From the NCBI RefSeq assembly GCF_000620085.1, contig NZ_JHVJ01000017.1:75008-139007 (forward strand): a stretch of DNA of 64,000 bases, in the 5' to 3' direction. The notes under the pieces are model-generated. The model did no database searches, was not told the DNA's origin, and worked only from the letters and a program-made list of their open reading frames with translations. The stretch is from Marinobacterium jannaschii DSM 6295 (lineage in GTDB: Bacteria; Pseudomonadota; Gammaproteobacteria; Pseudomonadales; Balneatricaceae). Below are positions 39,319 through 48,723 of this stretch, in pieces (the first letter of the stretch is position 1; each line of letters opens with the position of its first letter). Both the position numbers and the translations under genes were made by a program.

Positions 39319-40356
39319 TCAGGGACAGGGATTGGGCTGATCCAGGTGGATCGCCTCAATCGCCTCCAGCAGCGCCGGTGATAACCGTAGCTGACAGGAC
39401 TCAATATTGCTCTGCAGCTGTGCCATGCTGGTAGCCCCGATGATATTGCTACCAACAAAGTCCCGGCTGGTAACGAACGCCAGCGCCATCTGGGCCGGAT
39501 CGAGACCATGCGCATGGGCCAGCTCAACATAACGCGCCGTCGCCTGCTGTCCCTTATCGCTGAGGTAACGCTGATAGTGGGGAAACAGCGCCAGACGGGA
39601 ACCTTCCGGCCGGGCACCATTGAGATACTTGCCGGAAAGCACGCCAAAGGCCATCGGTGAGTAGGCCATCAACGCCACCTCTTCCCGTAATAAGGCTTCG
39701 GACAGCGCCAGCTCCGTACTGCGGTTAAGCAGGCTGTAAGGGTTCTGTACCGTCGCCACCCGTGGCAGCCCGTGCTGCTCAGCCAGCTGCAGGCACTTCA
39801 TCAACCCCCAGGGGGTTTCGTTGGAGAGGCCAATATGGCGGATCAGTCCCTCCTGCACCAGCTCGGCCAGCACCTGCAGGGTCTCCAGCAGCGGCGTCCC
39901 GTCCTGCTCCGGCTGGTGGCTGTAACCCAGCTGACCGAAATAGGTGGTCTTGCGGTCCGGCCAGTGCAGCTGGTAGAGATCGATATAATCGGTCTTTAAA
40001 CGCTGCAGCGACGCAGTCACCGCGGCCCGCAGGTTGTCCCGGTCGAAATGCACATCCGGGCGCAGATAGCGGGTCATCTCTGCCGGCCCGGCCGCCTTAG
40101 TCGCAAGCACTATCCGTTCCCGGCCGCCGCGTGACTGCAGCCAGTTCCCGATAATCTCTTCGGTCCGCCCCTGGGTATCAGCCGTGGTCGGCACCGGATA
40201 CATCTCGGCGGTATCCAGGAAATTAATTCCCTGCGCGCAGGCATAATCCATCTGCTCGAAGGCTTCACGTTCACTATTCTGCTGACCAAAGGTCATAGTG
40301 CCGAGGCAAAGCTCACTGACACTCAGTCCGGATTGTCCCAGCGGGCGGTATTGCAT
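39319..40356 (-). CDS. tas: Tas-like aldo/keto reductase
   Basis: NADP-dependent oxidoreductase, 345 residues, similar throughout to E. coli Tas. It shows GTMTFGQQNSE, the catalytic Asp and Tyr in NFLDTAEMYPVP, Lys in TKAAGPAEM and NPYSLLNRS in the cofactor half, ending at the C-terminal IGATSMAQLQSNIES. Tas restores prototrophy to some tyrosine auxotrophs in E. coli; the natural substrate is not established. It follows the rlmI-like gene by 11 bases. Confidence 0.88.
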   Translation of the reverse strand: MQYRPLGQSGLSVSELCLGTMTFGQQNSEREAFEQMDYACAQGINFLDTAEMYPVPTTADTQGRTEEIIGNWLQSRGGRERIVLATKAAGPAEMTRYLRPDVHFDRDNLRAAVTASLQRLKTDYIDLYQLHWPDRKTTYFGQLGYSHQPEQDGTPLLETLQVLAELVQEGLIRHIGLSNETPWGLMKCLQLAEQHGLPRVATVQNPYSLLNRSTELALSEALLREEVALMAYSPMAFGVLSGKYLNGARPEGSRLALFPHYQRYLSDKGQQATARYVELAHAHGLDPAQMALAFVTSRDFVGSNIIGATSMAQLQSNIESCQLRLSPALLEAIEAIHLDQPNPCP

Positions 40357-40367
40357 GCGATCGCTCC

Positions 40368-41564
40368 TTAGCTAACGGCCAGTATGCGCACAAAGTAGGC
40401 TTTCAGGTATTCAGTTTCAGGGATCGCCGGATGTACCGGGTGGTCCGCACCCTGATGGCCCTGGGCAAAAATCTGGGCAGTACGGTCCAGCTCGCGGCTG
40501 TTAGAGCGGATAATATCCACCAGACGCTGGTTTTCCAGATGCATCGAGCAGGACGCCGAGACCAGCACGCCGCCTTTATTCAGCAGGCGCATAGCAAAGT
40601 TATTCATCCGCGCGTAAGCACGCTCACCGTTTTTCACGTCTTTACGTTTCTGGATGAAGGCCGGCGGGTCCAGCACAATCACATCAAAACGCTGGCGCTC
40701 ATCGATCAGGTTCTTACAGATCTCAAAGGCATCGCCATGCAGGCCTTCAAAGCGGTCTTCTGCCGCATTGATCCGGGCATTCTCCTCCGCCACTTCCAGC
40801 GCGTAGTGAGACGCATCGACACAGCTGACATGCTCTGCCCCAGCCGCCAGCGCCTGAGTCCCCCAGCCACCGACATAGCTGAACAGGTCCAGCACCCGCT
40901 TACCGCCCACCAGCTGCTGCATACGGGCACGGTTTTCACGGTGGTCATAGAACCAGCCGGTCTTCTGGCCGCGCTGCAGTGGAGCCAGCAGGGAAACGCC
41001 GTTCTCCTCCAGCGGGCAGAGATCGGGGATATCGCCCTGTGCCACCTCGACATAGGTCTCCAGGCCTTCCATATCACGCATCTTGCCATCGTTGCGCAGC
41101 AGGATCGCTTTCGGCGTAAACACCTTATTAATCGCCTCAAGAATCTCGGTCAGCATCGCTTCCATCCCGGCCGTGGAGACCTGCACCACGAAGATGTCAT
41201 AGAAGCGGTCGATCACCAACCCCGGCAGGTCATCACTGTCGCCAAACACCAGACGGTAGCAGGGCGCAGAAAAGTTAGCCTCGCGCAGGGACAGGGCTAT
41301 CTTCAGGCGATGCACCAGCAATGACCGATCCAGCATATGCTGGGTGTTACGGCTGACCAGGCGGCCGCAGATCAGCGTATTCGGGTTGATGTAGGCGATA
41401 CCCAGCGGCTTTCCCTTGTCATTTTCCACCACCACCTGCTCGCCGGCGCTAAAGCCTTTCAGCGGTGTCAGTTTGGTGTTTACTTCATTACTGTAGATCC
41501 ACAGGTGTCCGCCACGCAGTCGGCGGTCTGCGCCGGGATTCAGTCTGAGAGTTTGCAAAGCCAT
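40368..41564 (-). CDS. rlmI: 23S rRNA (cytosine-C5) methyltransferase, RlmI-like
   Basis: SAM-dependent methyltransferase of the RlmI/YccW family, 398 residues. It has an N-terminal PUA domain (LNPGADRRLRGGHLWIYSNEV), the SAM site VLDLFSYVGGWG, and the IVLDPPAFIQKRKDV motif with a later catalytic-type Cys in VSASCS. In E. coli RlmI methylates C1962. I chose the ATG at 41564 by family length (396 in E. coli); the frame is open a further 63 codons upstream. The exact target base is by homology only. Confidence 0.88.
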   Translation of the reverse strand: MALQTLRLNPGADRRLRGGHLWIYSNEVNTKLTPLKGFSAGEQVVVENDKGKPLGIAYINPNTLICGRLVSRNTQHMLDRSLLVHRLKIALSLREANFSAPCYRLVFGDSDDLPGLVIDRFYDIFVVQVSTAGMEAMLTEILEAINKVFTPKAILLRNDGKMRDMEGLETYVEVAQGDIPDLCPLEENGVSLLAPLQRGQKTGWFYDHRENRARMQQLVGGKRVLDLFSYVGGWGTQALAAGAEHVSCVDASHYALEVAEENARINAAEDRFEGLHGDAFEICKNLIDERQRFDVIVLDPPAFIQKRKDVKNGERAYARMNNFAMRLLNKGGVLVSASCSMHLENQRLVDIIRSNSRELDRTAQIFAQGHQGADHPVHPAIPETEYLKAYFVRILAVS

Positions 41565-41733
41565 GGGTATTGTTTCGCCTTTTCCGCCGCTGCGGATACT
41601 AAATTTGATTCTGATCGTCCGGTGACAGACCGGTCTGGATGCTTGCCCCGTAGCTGTCGCCAGGGCAAGAGGGAGTCGTACTATTCTACCTGCAGTTGCA
41701 GATAATTTGCTGCAATAGTTTACAGCAGAAAGC

Positions 41734-41763
41734 AAAAAGCGCCCCGGGATCACCGGAGCGCTT
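41734..41763 (-). terminator. Intrinsic terminator after gcvH
   Basis: A near-perfect 10-bp stem (AGCGCTCCGG with CCGGGGCGCT, one mismatch) and five T residues on the minus strand, 41 bases after the gcvH stop codon. Confidence 0.75.
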
Positions 41764-41803
41764 GTCTCAGCCTGGCAACAGCCATAGCAGGCTGGCGGTC
41801 AGA

Positions 41804-42196
41804 TCAGGCTTCTGACTCGCAAACCTCGGCATAGGCGTCGGCATCCAGCAGCGTTTCCAGTTCAGCCGTATCTGACAGCTTCACACGATAGAACCAGCCA
41901 TCTCCGTAAGGATCTGAATTGGCCAGATCAGGCTCATCTTCCAGCGCTTCGTTGATGGCTACCACAGCCCCGGTAACCGGTGCATAGACATCCGATGCCG
42001 CTTTTACAGACTCCACCACGCCAGTCTCTTCACCTGTCGCGATCTCTGCACCCACTTCCGGCAGCTCCACAAATACCACATCACCCAGCAGCTCCTGGGC
42101 GTGATCGGTAATGCCAATTGTTACAGTGCCGTCATCCTCAGCACGAATCCACTCATGACTGGAGACATATTTCAGTTCAGATGGGATGTCACTCAT
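41804..42196 (-). CDS. gcvH: Glycine cleavage system H protein
   Basis: Lipoylated carrier that shuttles the methylamine group between the P, T and L proteins. The 130-residue product has the lipoyl site Lys65 in [16 protein letters not shown]. It stands alone: no gcvT or gcvP is in the window, though this gene is often in gcvTHP downstream of ubiH-ubiI. A 331-base spacer with several hairpins separates it from ubiI. Confidence 0.97.
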   Translation of the reverse strand: MSDIPSELKYVSSHEWIRAEDDGTVTIGITDHAQELLGDVVFVELPEVGAEIATGEETGVVESVKAASDVYAPVTGAVVAINEALEDEPDLANSDPYGDGWFYRVKLSDTAELETLLDADAYAEVCESEA

Positions 42197-42527
42197 ATCC
42201 GCTTCCTACCCCTTCGCGTTAAGAAAAGACCCTGTTGCCGTACCGGTGTGCCAGCAGGAAAACAGCTACTGCATATCTCCTCCGGCGTCACCGTCACTGC
42301 GCGGACTACCACCGCCGGCGATAGCCGCCGCTGCAAAAATCTACACCATATAGGTGGCTATTCCCACAGCGTTTAGCTTACTTCATGCTGCCTGTGCAGC
42401 CAGCCTTCCATAACAAGGCGTGGCTGGCGCTTAAGCCACCACGCACCACAGCGTCCTTTGCCGTGGCAAGCGGAGTTATTCACTCCGTTTTCGTTAGAGA
42501 TCCGTTGTCACGGACTCGGCCAGTTGA
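42197..42527 (-). other. Structured intergenic region upstream of gcvH
   Basis: No gene is seen in these 331 bases. Read on the minus strand from ubiI toward gcvH, stems can form: TCCGT-GACA-ACGGA, CGGAGT-GAATA-ACTCCG, then CGTGG-TGGC paired to GCCA-(G)-CCACG, and GCTG/CAGC. GGCAAAGGAC follows the second stem and recalls the end of a glycine riboswitch aptamer, but the paired conserved boxes are missing, so I do not call one. Confidence 0.5.
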
Positions 42528-43793
42528 TCAGCGGGCCACTGGGCGCTTTGCCAGCGGCGGCAGGTTGCCACGTAATCCCATCGCATCCATCACCAGGTGA
42601 TTCTTCACCGGTGCCAGCTGATCAAGCAGGTTCATTCCCAGATTACGTGCCAGCCGGATTGCCGGGGCCTGCTGGTTAAACAGGCGCTTGAAACCTTCCA
42701 TCGCGGCCGACATCTGCAGGTTATCGCTGCGGCGGCTGCGCTGGAAACGGCGCAACACCCGCAGATCTCCCCAGCCCTCCATCCGGGCGGCAGCATCACA
42801 CAGCGTATCGGCCAGGGCTGCCGCGTCCAGCAAGCCGAGATTAACCCCCTGCCCTGCCAGCGGATGGATGGTATGGGCGGCATCACCAATCGCGGCAAAG
42901 CCCTCTTTAACATAGTACTTGGCGTGACGCTGGCGCAACGGAAACAGCTGGCGCTGATCGCTCCATAATACCGAGCCCAGCTTACGTTCAAAGGCCAGTT
43001 CCAGAGCGCGACAGAAGGCTTCGTCATCCAGCGACTGCAGCTGTTTTGCATGCATGGGCGAAGTCGACCAGACAATAGAGCTGTAATGCCGGCCATCAGC
43101 AGAGCTGAGCGGCAGGAAGGCCAGAGGCCCGTCTTCGGTAAAGCGCTGCCAGGCAGTCTGCCGATGGGGCAGTTCGGTCTCTACTGTTGTCACCAGCGCG
43201 TGATGACCATAGTCCCATTCCCACATTGGCAACGATGCCAGCTGTCGGGTACGCGACATAGCGCCATCAGCGGCCACCAGCAGCGGCGCCTCCAGCTTCC
43301 GGCCATCACTGAGGCTGACAATGCGATGTCCTGATTCAGCCTCAGACAGCGCCGTAACACTCACGCCACTGATCAGCTGGATATTCTGATGGGTCAGCAT
43401 CACCTCATACAGCGCAGCCAGGGTCACGCGGTTTTCGACGATATGACCCAGGCAGTTCTCATGCAGTTCGCGGCTGTCAAAATGGATATGACCGGTACCT
43501 TCGCCATCCCATACATCCATATCGGTATAGGGGCTGAGACGGTATTGCTGCATCCGCTCCCAGGCACCCAGCGCTACCAGAATCTGCTGCGAAGCACAGG
43601 TCAGCGCACTGACCCGGCTGTCATATCCGTCGGACTGCTGCGCCCGGACCTGCGCCGGCAGCTGTGAGGCGTCACCTTCACGCTGTTCCAGCACAACAAT
43701 CTGCCGGCCGGTCTCTGCCAGCGCGTTCGCCAGTGTTACGCCGACCATGCCGGCGCCGGCGATCACGATATCCGGCTGTAATTCTGTACTCAC
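42528..43793 (-). CDS. ubiI: Ubiquinone C5-hydroxylase UbiI-like flavoprotein
   Basis: FAD-dependent monooxygenase of the UbiH/UbiI/UbiF family, 421 residues. The dinucleotide fold is IVIAGAGMVGVTLANAL; the family block YDSRVSALTCASQQIL, then a GxHIVENR-type segment (LGHIVENRVTLAAL), and the GDAAHTIHPLAGQGVNLG FAD motif are present. The VWDGEGTGHIHFD segment favours UbiI over UbiH. Its position after pepP-ubiH supports this. Confidence 0.9.
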   Translation of the reverse strand: MSTELQPDIVIAGAGMVGVTLANALAETGRQIVVLEQREGDASQLPAQVRAQQSDGYDSRVSALTCASQQILVALGAWERMQQYRLSPYTDMDVWDGEGTGHIHFDSRELHENCLGHIVENRVTLAALYEVMLTHQNIQLISGVSVTALSEAESGHRIVSLSDGRKLEAPLLVAADGAMSRTRQLASLPMWEWDYGHHALVTTVETELPHRQTAWQRFTEDGPLAFLPLSSADGRHYSSIVWSTSPMHAKQLQSLDDEAFCRALELAFERKLGSVLWSDQRQLFPLRQRHAKYYVKEGFAAIGDAAHTIHPLAGQGVNLGLLDAAALADTLCDAAARMEGWGDLRVLRRFQRSRRSDNLQMSAAMEGFKRLFNQQAPAIRLARNLGMNLLDQLAPVKNHLVMDAMGLRGNLPPLAKRPVAR

Positions 43794-43803
43794 GATCAGC
43801 TCC

Positions 43804-45051
43804 TTATTTCAGCCGCGGGGCAGGCATATCCAGCCCCATCGCACTGCGGGCAAAGACAGTTTTGGCCGTCGGCGACAGATCCAGCAGCTGCAGTCCCAGG
43901 TCGCGCCCCAGGGTCAGCAGCGGATTGCTATTGGAAAACAGGCGCATAGTACGGTCACTCATGCCGATCGTGCGCTGTTGGTCCTGGCTCTGACGGGCAT
44001 GAAATGCCTGCAACATCTCCAGGTCGCCCAGCAGGCGCCCCTCCTTGCGGGCCTCGATCAGCTGATCTGCCAGCGCCACTACGCCGCGCAGGGCCAGGTT
44101 ATAGCCCTGCCCGGCAATCGGATGCAGGGCGTGGGCCGCATTCCCCAGCACCACCAGGCCACGGCGCACCTGTTCCTGGGCCAGCACCAGCTTCAATGGA
44201 TAGGCATGACGCTCCCCGGCCCGGATAAAGCGCCCGGCACGATAGCCAAAGCGCTCCTGCACCCGCTGCAGAAACGCCTGATCATCCAGCGCCATCACCT
44301 CTTCCACCTCAGCATCAGGAACTGTCCAGACCAGGCCGCAGCGATACTCACCCTGCAGGGTTTCCAGCGGCAGTAGCGCCATCGGCCCGGTGTCGGTAAA
44401 GCGTTCATAGGCGACATCGCCATGGAAGCGGTCAGGACTGATATTGGCAACCACGGCATGCTGGTCATAGGTTTGCTGCTGGTAGCCGATCCCCATCCGC
44501 TCACGTAGCTTGCTGCGCCCGCCATCAGCCATCACCACCAGCTCGGCGCTCAGCTGCCTTGACTCGCCATCGATCTTCAGGCCGACATCCATCTGCTCTG
44601 CCGCCGGCTCAACAGCGGTTACTTCTGCCGGACAGAGAAAGTCGATATTGGCGGCATCATCCTGCTGCAGGCGATCCAGCAATACCCGCCCCAGCCAATG
44701 GTTTTCCACCACGTAGCCCAGGGCCGAAACCTGCTCCTGCTCGGCACTCAGGCGGGTCACGCCAAAATGCCCTTTGTCGGATACATGAATCTGCCTGATG
44801 GGGCTCAGATGGGTCTGCAGGGTGTCCCAGATGCCCATTAACTCATAGATAGAACGACTGCCATAGGCCAGCGCCGTGGCGCGGGAGTCATAGCTGGGCT
44901 GATACCTGAGCTGGCCGCCTTCCGGTAAAGGATGTGCCTCAACCACGGCGATTTTCAGCCCAAGCGACTGACTGGCTGGCAACAGGGCGCAGGCCAGACT
45001 AGCCCCCGCCATGCCACCACCGATAATCAGAATATCGTAATGTGATTTCAT
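43804..45051 (-). CDS. ubiH: 2-octaprenyl-6-methoxyphenol hydroxylase UbiH
   Basis: FAD-dependent monooxygenase for C1 hydroxylation of the ubiquinone ring, 415 residues. It has ILIIGGGMAGASLACAL, the family segment YDSRATALAYGSRSIYE, and GNAAHALHPIAGQGYNLAL. Its ATG overlaps the pepP stop by four bases and it is followed 10 bases later by ubiI. Confidence 0.93.
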   Translation of the reverse strand: MKSHYDILIIGGGMAGASLACALLPASQSLGLKIAVVEAHPLPEGGQLRYQPSYDSRATALAYGSRSIYELMGIWDTLQTHLSPIRQIHVSDKGHFGVTRLSAEQEQVSALGYVVENHWLGRVLLDRLQQDDAANIDFLCPAEVTAVEPAAEQMDVGLKIDGESRQLSAELVVMADGGRSKLRERMGIGYQQQTYDQHAVVANISPDRFHGDVAYERFTDTGPMALLPLETLQGEYRCGLVWTVPDAEVEEVMALDDQAFLQRVQERFGYRAGRFIRAGERHAYPLKLVLAQEQVRRGLVVLGNAAHALHPIAGQGYNLALRGVVALADQLIEARKEGRLLGDLEMLQAFHARQSQDQQRTIGMSDRTMRLFSNSNPLLTLGRDLGLQLLDLSPTAKTVFARSAMGLDMPAPRLK

Positions 45052-46379
45052 CGACTCTGTGCCGCAGCCATAAGTGCCTCGATATCAGCGATCTGCTTCG
45101 GCACCGATGCGGTCAGCACCTCGGCGCCTTCGGCCGTAACCAGAACATCGTCCTCGATCCTGATACCGATACCTCGCCAACGGGCCTCCACATTCTCATT
45201 AAAGGGGGATACGTAGAGTCCGGGTTCAATGGTCAAGACCATTCCGGGCTCCAATGGACGGCTCAGGCCATCCTTCTGATATTCACCCACATCGTGTACA
45301 TCCATCCCCAGCCAGTGACTCACCCGGTGCATATAGAACTCCCGGTAGGCACCTTCAGCAATCAGGTGCTCCACATCACCGTTCAGCAAGCCCAGCTCTA
45401 CCAGCCCCCGGGTGAGGATCTTCACCGAAAGCTCATGAATATCATTAAAGCGGGCGCCGGGTACCGTCGCCTCAATACAGGCCTGCTGTGCATCCAGCAC
45501 CAACTGGTACAGGGCGCGCTGTTCGGCACCGAAGACACCCCCAACCGGGAAGGTGCGGGTGATATCTCCGGCAAAGTAATCCAGCTCGATACCGGCGTCG
45601 ATCAGAACCAGGTCGCCATCCACCAGCAGGTCCCGGTTTTCAGTGTAGTGCAGCACACAGGCATTCTCCCCGCCCCCGACGATGGAGGGATATGCCGGCT
45701 GGCGACAGCCTTCACTGGCGAAGCTGTGCATAATCTCCGCTTCCAGCTGATATTCATACAGGCCCGGCCGGCATGCCTGCATAGCGCGGATATGTGCCTG
45801 CGCCGACAGCTCCCCGGCACGGCGCATGATCTGCTGCTCATGAGGCGATTTAAACAGCCGCATTTCATGCAGGATCTCGTTCAGCTGGTGCATCTCGGTC
45901 GGTGCCTTTGCGCCCTGGCGGGCACGCCCTTTCAGGGTATTCAGCCAGTCCAGCATGCGGCCATCAAACGCCTCATCATCACCGATACTGAAATAGAGTC
46001 GCTGCTGGCCATCGATCAGGGTCGGCAGGATTTCATCGATCTGCTCGACCGGCCAGGCACGGTCGACACCGTAGCGCTCCACCAGTCCCTCCGGACCGGT
46101 GCGGTAACCGTGCCAGATCTCCATCTCCGGGTCCCGGTCCTGACAAAACATCAGGTACTGATTCGAGTCTTCGCCACGAATCAGTAACAACACCGCATCC
46201 GGCTCATCGAAACCGGTCAGATAATAGAAATCGCTGTCCTGACGGAACGGGTAATCAACATCCCTGTTACGCGGTTGCATCTGAGCTCCCGGCAACAACA
46301 CCGCACTCCCCTCTGGCAGCTGCATCAGCAACCGCTGTCGACGTGCGGCAAACTCAGCCGCCGGAATCTTGTTAATCAT
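45048..46379 (-). CDS. pepP: Xaa-Pro aminopeptidase PepP
   Basis: Dimetal aminopeptidase that removes an N-terminal residue before proline, 443 residues. Metal ligands are visible in the pita-bread fold: two Asp in LIDAGIELDYFAGDITRTF, His in HWLGMDVHDVG, Glu in TIEPGLYV and Glu in GIGIRIEDDVLV. It overlaps the upstream YgfB-family gene by one base (TGATG) and ubiH by four. Confidence 0.95.
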   Translation of the reverse strand: MINKIPAAEFAARRQRLLMQLPEGSAVLLPGAQMQPRNRDVDYPFRQDSDFYYLTGFDEPDAVLLLIRGEDSNQYLMFCQDRDPEMEIWHGYRTGPEGLVERYGVDRAWPVEQIDEILPTLIDGQQRLYFSIGDDEAFDGRMLDWLNTLKGRARQGAKAPTEMHQLNEILHEMRLFKSPHEQQIMRRAGELSAQAHIRAMQACRPGLYEYQLEAEIMHSFASEGCRQPAYPSIVGGGENACVLHYTENRDLLVDGDLVLIDAGIELDYFAGDITRTFPVGGVFGAEQRALYQLVLDAQQACIEATVPGARFNDIHELSVKILTRGLVELGLLNGDVEHLIAEGAYREFYMHRVSHWLGMDVHDVGEYQKDGLSRPLEPGMVLTIEPGLYVSPFNENVEARWRGIGIRIEDDVLVTAEGAEVLTASVPKQIADIEALMAAAQSR

Positions 46380-46981
46380 CAGTGCAATCTGTCCTCAGGT
46401 CCGTTTTGAGCTGCATCCGGTGCGGTATTAAACTCCGCAAATACCATCAGCGCCGCCATGCGCACGTACTCCTGTACCTCCATCAGATCGGAAGCACTGT
46501 CTTCATCATCATCGATATCCAGCGAAATCTGCGCCACCTCAGCCAGGTCACGCAGGGTTTCACTGATATCGGCACTGATGCTCTTATCTGTCTGCTTGCT
46601 ATAGAGACCAAACCCGGCGAGGAATCCCTGACACCAGCATCCCAGCGCCTCGGCCAGCTGCGCCAGAGAACTTTCATCCTCTTCCGGCATCAGCAACTCG
46701 AAGCCGAGTTCAGCCGATTCCAGTTCGGTCTCAGAGACCTTATAAAGCTGAATCAGCGCCACTTTACTGTTTTCCTGTTCCAGCGCGTTGATATCTGTCA
46801 GCTCGCAGACGGATTGCAGCATGGTCAGCGGTTCCAGTCGGGCACCGGCCGCCAGCTGCCCGCAAAGCAGGCCATGCAGTTCCGATGGAGAGACAACAAA
46901 AACGCCCTCTTCGACAAGCATATTAGCCAACTGGTCGAAGTCCGGTTTAACATGGGGCTGTTGGGGATTATCAGAGCTCAT
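46379..46981 (-). CDS. YgfB/YecA (UPF0149) family protein
   Basis: A 200-residue acidic protein of UPF0149. Recognised from its position before pepP and segments such as PSELHGLLCGQLAAG and the LGCWCQGFLAGFG signature. No enzymatic activity is established. In Pseudomonas a YgfB homologue modulates peptidoglycan amidase and resistance genes, but that role is not shown here. Confidence 0.88.
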   Translation of the reverse strand: MSSDNPQQPHVKPDFDQLANMLVEEGVFVVSPSELHGLLCGQLAAGARLEPLTMLQSVCELTDINALEQENSKVALIQLYKVSETELESAELGFELLMPEEDESSLAQLAEALGCWCQGFLAGFGLYSKQTDKSISADISETLRDLAEVAQISLDIDDDEDSASDLMEVQEYVRMAALMVFAEFNTAPDAAQNGPEDRLH

Positions 46982-47184
46982 TTAATTTAGACAACTCGCG
47001 AAAATAGAGACGTGGGTAGTTAAAAACAATAGCGCCTATCCTAGCATCTGTAGCGGCGCCGAATAAGACCCATCAGAGCACCGACAATCCCGGCCTGCAT
47101 GACACCGGCCGGAGTAACCGTCATTCGATTGACCGCTAATCCGGGGCTGTCTATAGTCCGACTCAGATGTGGGAACGAGTAAAA

Positions 47185-47394
47185 ATGAGCGAACATTATT
47201 TTAACGCACTGGAACATAAGATAGATCAGTTGCTGGAGCACTGTAAGCAGCTCGAGCAGGAAAACCGCCACCTGCGGAACAGGGAAAGCCAACTGACAGA
47301 AGAGCGCGCACGCCTGGTTCAACTCAACGAGCAAACCAAACGCAAGGTTGAGGCCATGATTTCGCGACTCAAAGCACTGGAGCAAAACGCATGA
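47185..47394 (+). CDS. ZapB-like coiled-coil protein (TIGR02449 type)
   Basis: A 69-residue protein that is almost entirely coiled coil (HYFNALEHKIDQLLEHCKQL to EAMISRLKALEQ). Small coiled-coil proteins directly upstream of zapA are common in Pseudomonadales and have been grouped with ZapB-like cell division factors. I chose the ATG at 47185; an in-frame ATG six codons upstream is also open. Its stop overlaps zapA by four bases (ATGA), suggesting coupled synthesis. Confidence 0.75.
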   Translation: MSEHYFNALEHKIDQLLEHCKQLEQENRHLRNRESQLTEERARLVQLNEQTKRKVEAMISRLKALEQNA

Positions 47395-47717
47395 GTCAAC
47401 CGGAGCAGCGCACCGTCGAAGTCAGACTGCTGGATAAAGAATACACCGTCAGCTGCCCCGACGGTGCAGAAGCAGAACTGCTGGCTTCAGCCGATTACCT
47501 CGATGAGAAGATGCGGGAGATCCGGCGCCACGGAAAACTGGTCGGACTGGAGCGTATAGCCGTTATGGCAGCGCTGAATATATCTCACGAGCTGATCAGC
47601 ATGCGTCGCCAGGACCGCAACGATGTCGAGGACAGGCTACGCAAACTCGGGGCTAAAATAGACCGTGCCCTGCAGTCAGGCGGCAAGGCGCAAAAAGACA
47701 CCGAAGGGTCGGATTGA
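47391..47717 (+). CDS. zapA: Cell division protein ZapA
   Basis: Stabiliser of FtsZ rings, 108 residues. The N-terminal domain (VEVRLLDKEYTVSCPDGAEAELLASADYLD) and a C-terminal coiled coil match the family. It is followed by the 6S RNA gene and fthC, the conserved zapA-ssrS-fthC arrangement. Confidence 0.93.
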   Translation: MSQPEQRTVEVRLLDKEYTVSCPDGAEAELLASADYLDEKMREIRRHGKLVGLERIAVMAALNISHELISMRRQDRNDVEDRLRKLGAKIDRALQSGGKAQKDTEGSD

Positions 47718-47799
47718 ATATATTTCATAAACACAGAAAGCGTATAAAAAACATACTGTTACATTTATGGCCTAGCAGATTCCACAGGAAATACAAGAC

Positions 47800-47827
47800 C
47801 TGACAGAGACTGCCAAATAGGTATAAT
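47800..47827 (+). promoter_or_regulatory. Predicted promoter of 6S RNA
   Basis: CTGACA (47800-47805) and a perfect TATAAT (47822-47827) are separated by 16 bases, 5-9 bases before the 6S RNA 5' end. Confidence 0.7.
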
Positions 47828-47831
47828 AGAA

Positions 47832-48012
47832 ATCACTTCCTGGGGTGTTCGCCAGTTGATTACGTCCCTTGAGCCGATAATCATACCCTTGGGGGTTTCT
47901 CGCTGATATTGATGCGCATGTCCGCTTGACGGAAAGCCTAAGGTATCTCAGAAGCCGCCACCTTGAACCTTCGGGTTCAGGGCCATTATCAACATCGGCA
48001 CCCCGGGAAGCC
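47832..48012 (+). ncRNA. ssrS: 6S RNA
   Basis: Global regulator that mimics an open promoter and binds sigma70 RNA polymerase in stationary phase. The closing stem pairs CTTCCTGGGGTG (47836-47847) with CACCCCGGGAAG (47999-48010). Inside, conserved stretches of enterobacterial 6S RNA are seen: GTCCCTTGAGCCGATA, a central bubble region, and CACCTTGAACC with GGGTTCAGGG. Its place between zapA and fthC is also conserved. Ends are estimated to a few bases. Confidence 0.93.
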
Positions 48013-48027
48013 CTTCGATTCAGGCTT

Positions 48028-48618
48028 ATGGATACCCGACAAGCACTCCGCCGCTCCATCCGAAGCAAACGCCGCGCGCTGACACCACTGCAGCAACGTC
48101 AGGCAGCTAACCGCCTATGCAAACAACTGCGCAAGCTTCCCGCTTTCCTCAACGCACAGCATATTGCAGTTTACCTGCCCAATGATGGCGAAATCGACCT
48201 TCAGCCACTGATCAGACTCTGCTGGCAACTGGGAAAGAAAACTTATCTGCCTGTCCTGCACCCGGTTAAACACAACAGCCTCTGGTTTGTGCCTTATAGC
48301 GCCAAAACCCGCCTGGTAAAAAACATCTATAAAATTCCCGAACCAGTGGTACTTGGCGAGCCTAAACAACCTATCTGGGCCCTGGATCTGGTTTTACTGC
48401 CTCTGGTAGCTTTTGATGCCGACGGCAACAGAATGGGGATGGGCGGGGGTTACTATGACCGGACCTTTGCTTTTAAAACCCGACTGGGGGCAAATTGGGG
48501 ACCACGTCTTTTAGGAATGGCGCACGAATTACAGCGCGTAGATAAATTAGCCGTTGCCAGCTGGGATATTCCACTGACCGGCATCGTAACGGATATGAAA
48601 TCCTATTACGGCAAGTAA
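48028..48618 (+). CDS. fthC: 5-formyltetrahydrofolate cyclo-ligase
   Basis: ATP-dependent conversion of 5-formyl-THF to 5,10-methenyl-THF, 196 residues. Family blocks are seen: QALRRSIRSKRRALT at the start, AVYLPNDGEIDLQPLI, and the signature LVLLPLVAFDADGNRMGMGGGYYDR. It follows 6S RNA by about 15 bases and is likely made from the same primary transcript, as in E. coli (ygfA). The ATG at 48028 was chosen; the frame is open into the 6S gene. Confidence 0.95.
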   Translation: MDTRQALRRSIRSKRRALTPLQQRQAANRLCKQLRKLPAFLNAQHIAVYLPNDGEIDLQPLIRLCWQLGKKTYLPVLHPVKHNSLWFVPYSAKTRLVKNIYKIPEPVVLGEPKQPIWALDLVLLPLVAFDADGNRMGMGGGYYDRTFAFKTRLGANWGPRLLGMAHELQRVDKLAVASWDIPLTGIVTDMKSYYGK

Positions 48619-48723
48619 GCTTTACTGATGCCGGTAAAACTTGTTGCAATACAGGCCGATTCACCGCAGTGCGGGAGCAGTAACAGCCTGTATTGCTCGT
48701 GTCTCAGGTAATGACCGGAGCAT

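Noticed and set aside
42197..42527. Glycine riboswitch upstream of gcvH
   Set aside because: GGCAAAGGAC and nearby stems are suggestive, but the GCCGAAGG-type box and the paired CUCUCAGG element of the aptamer are not found in order.
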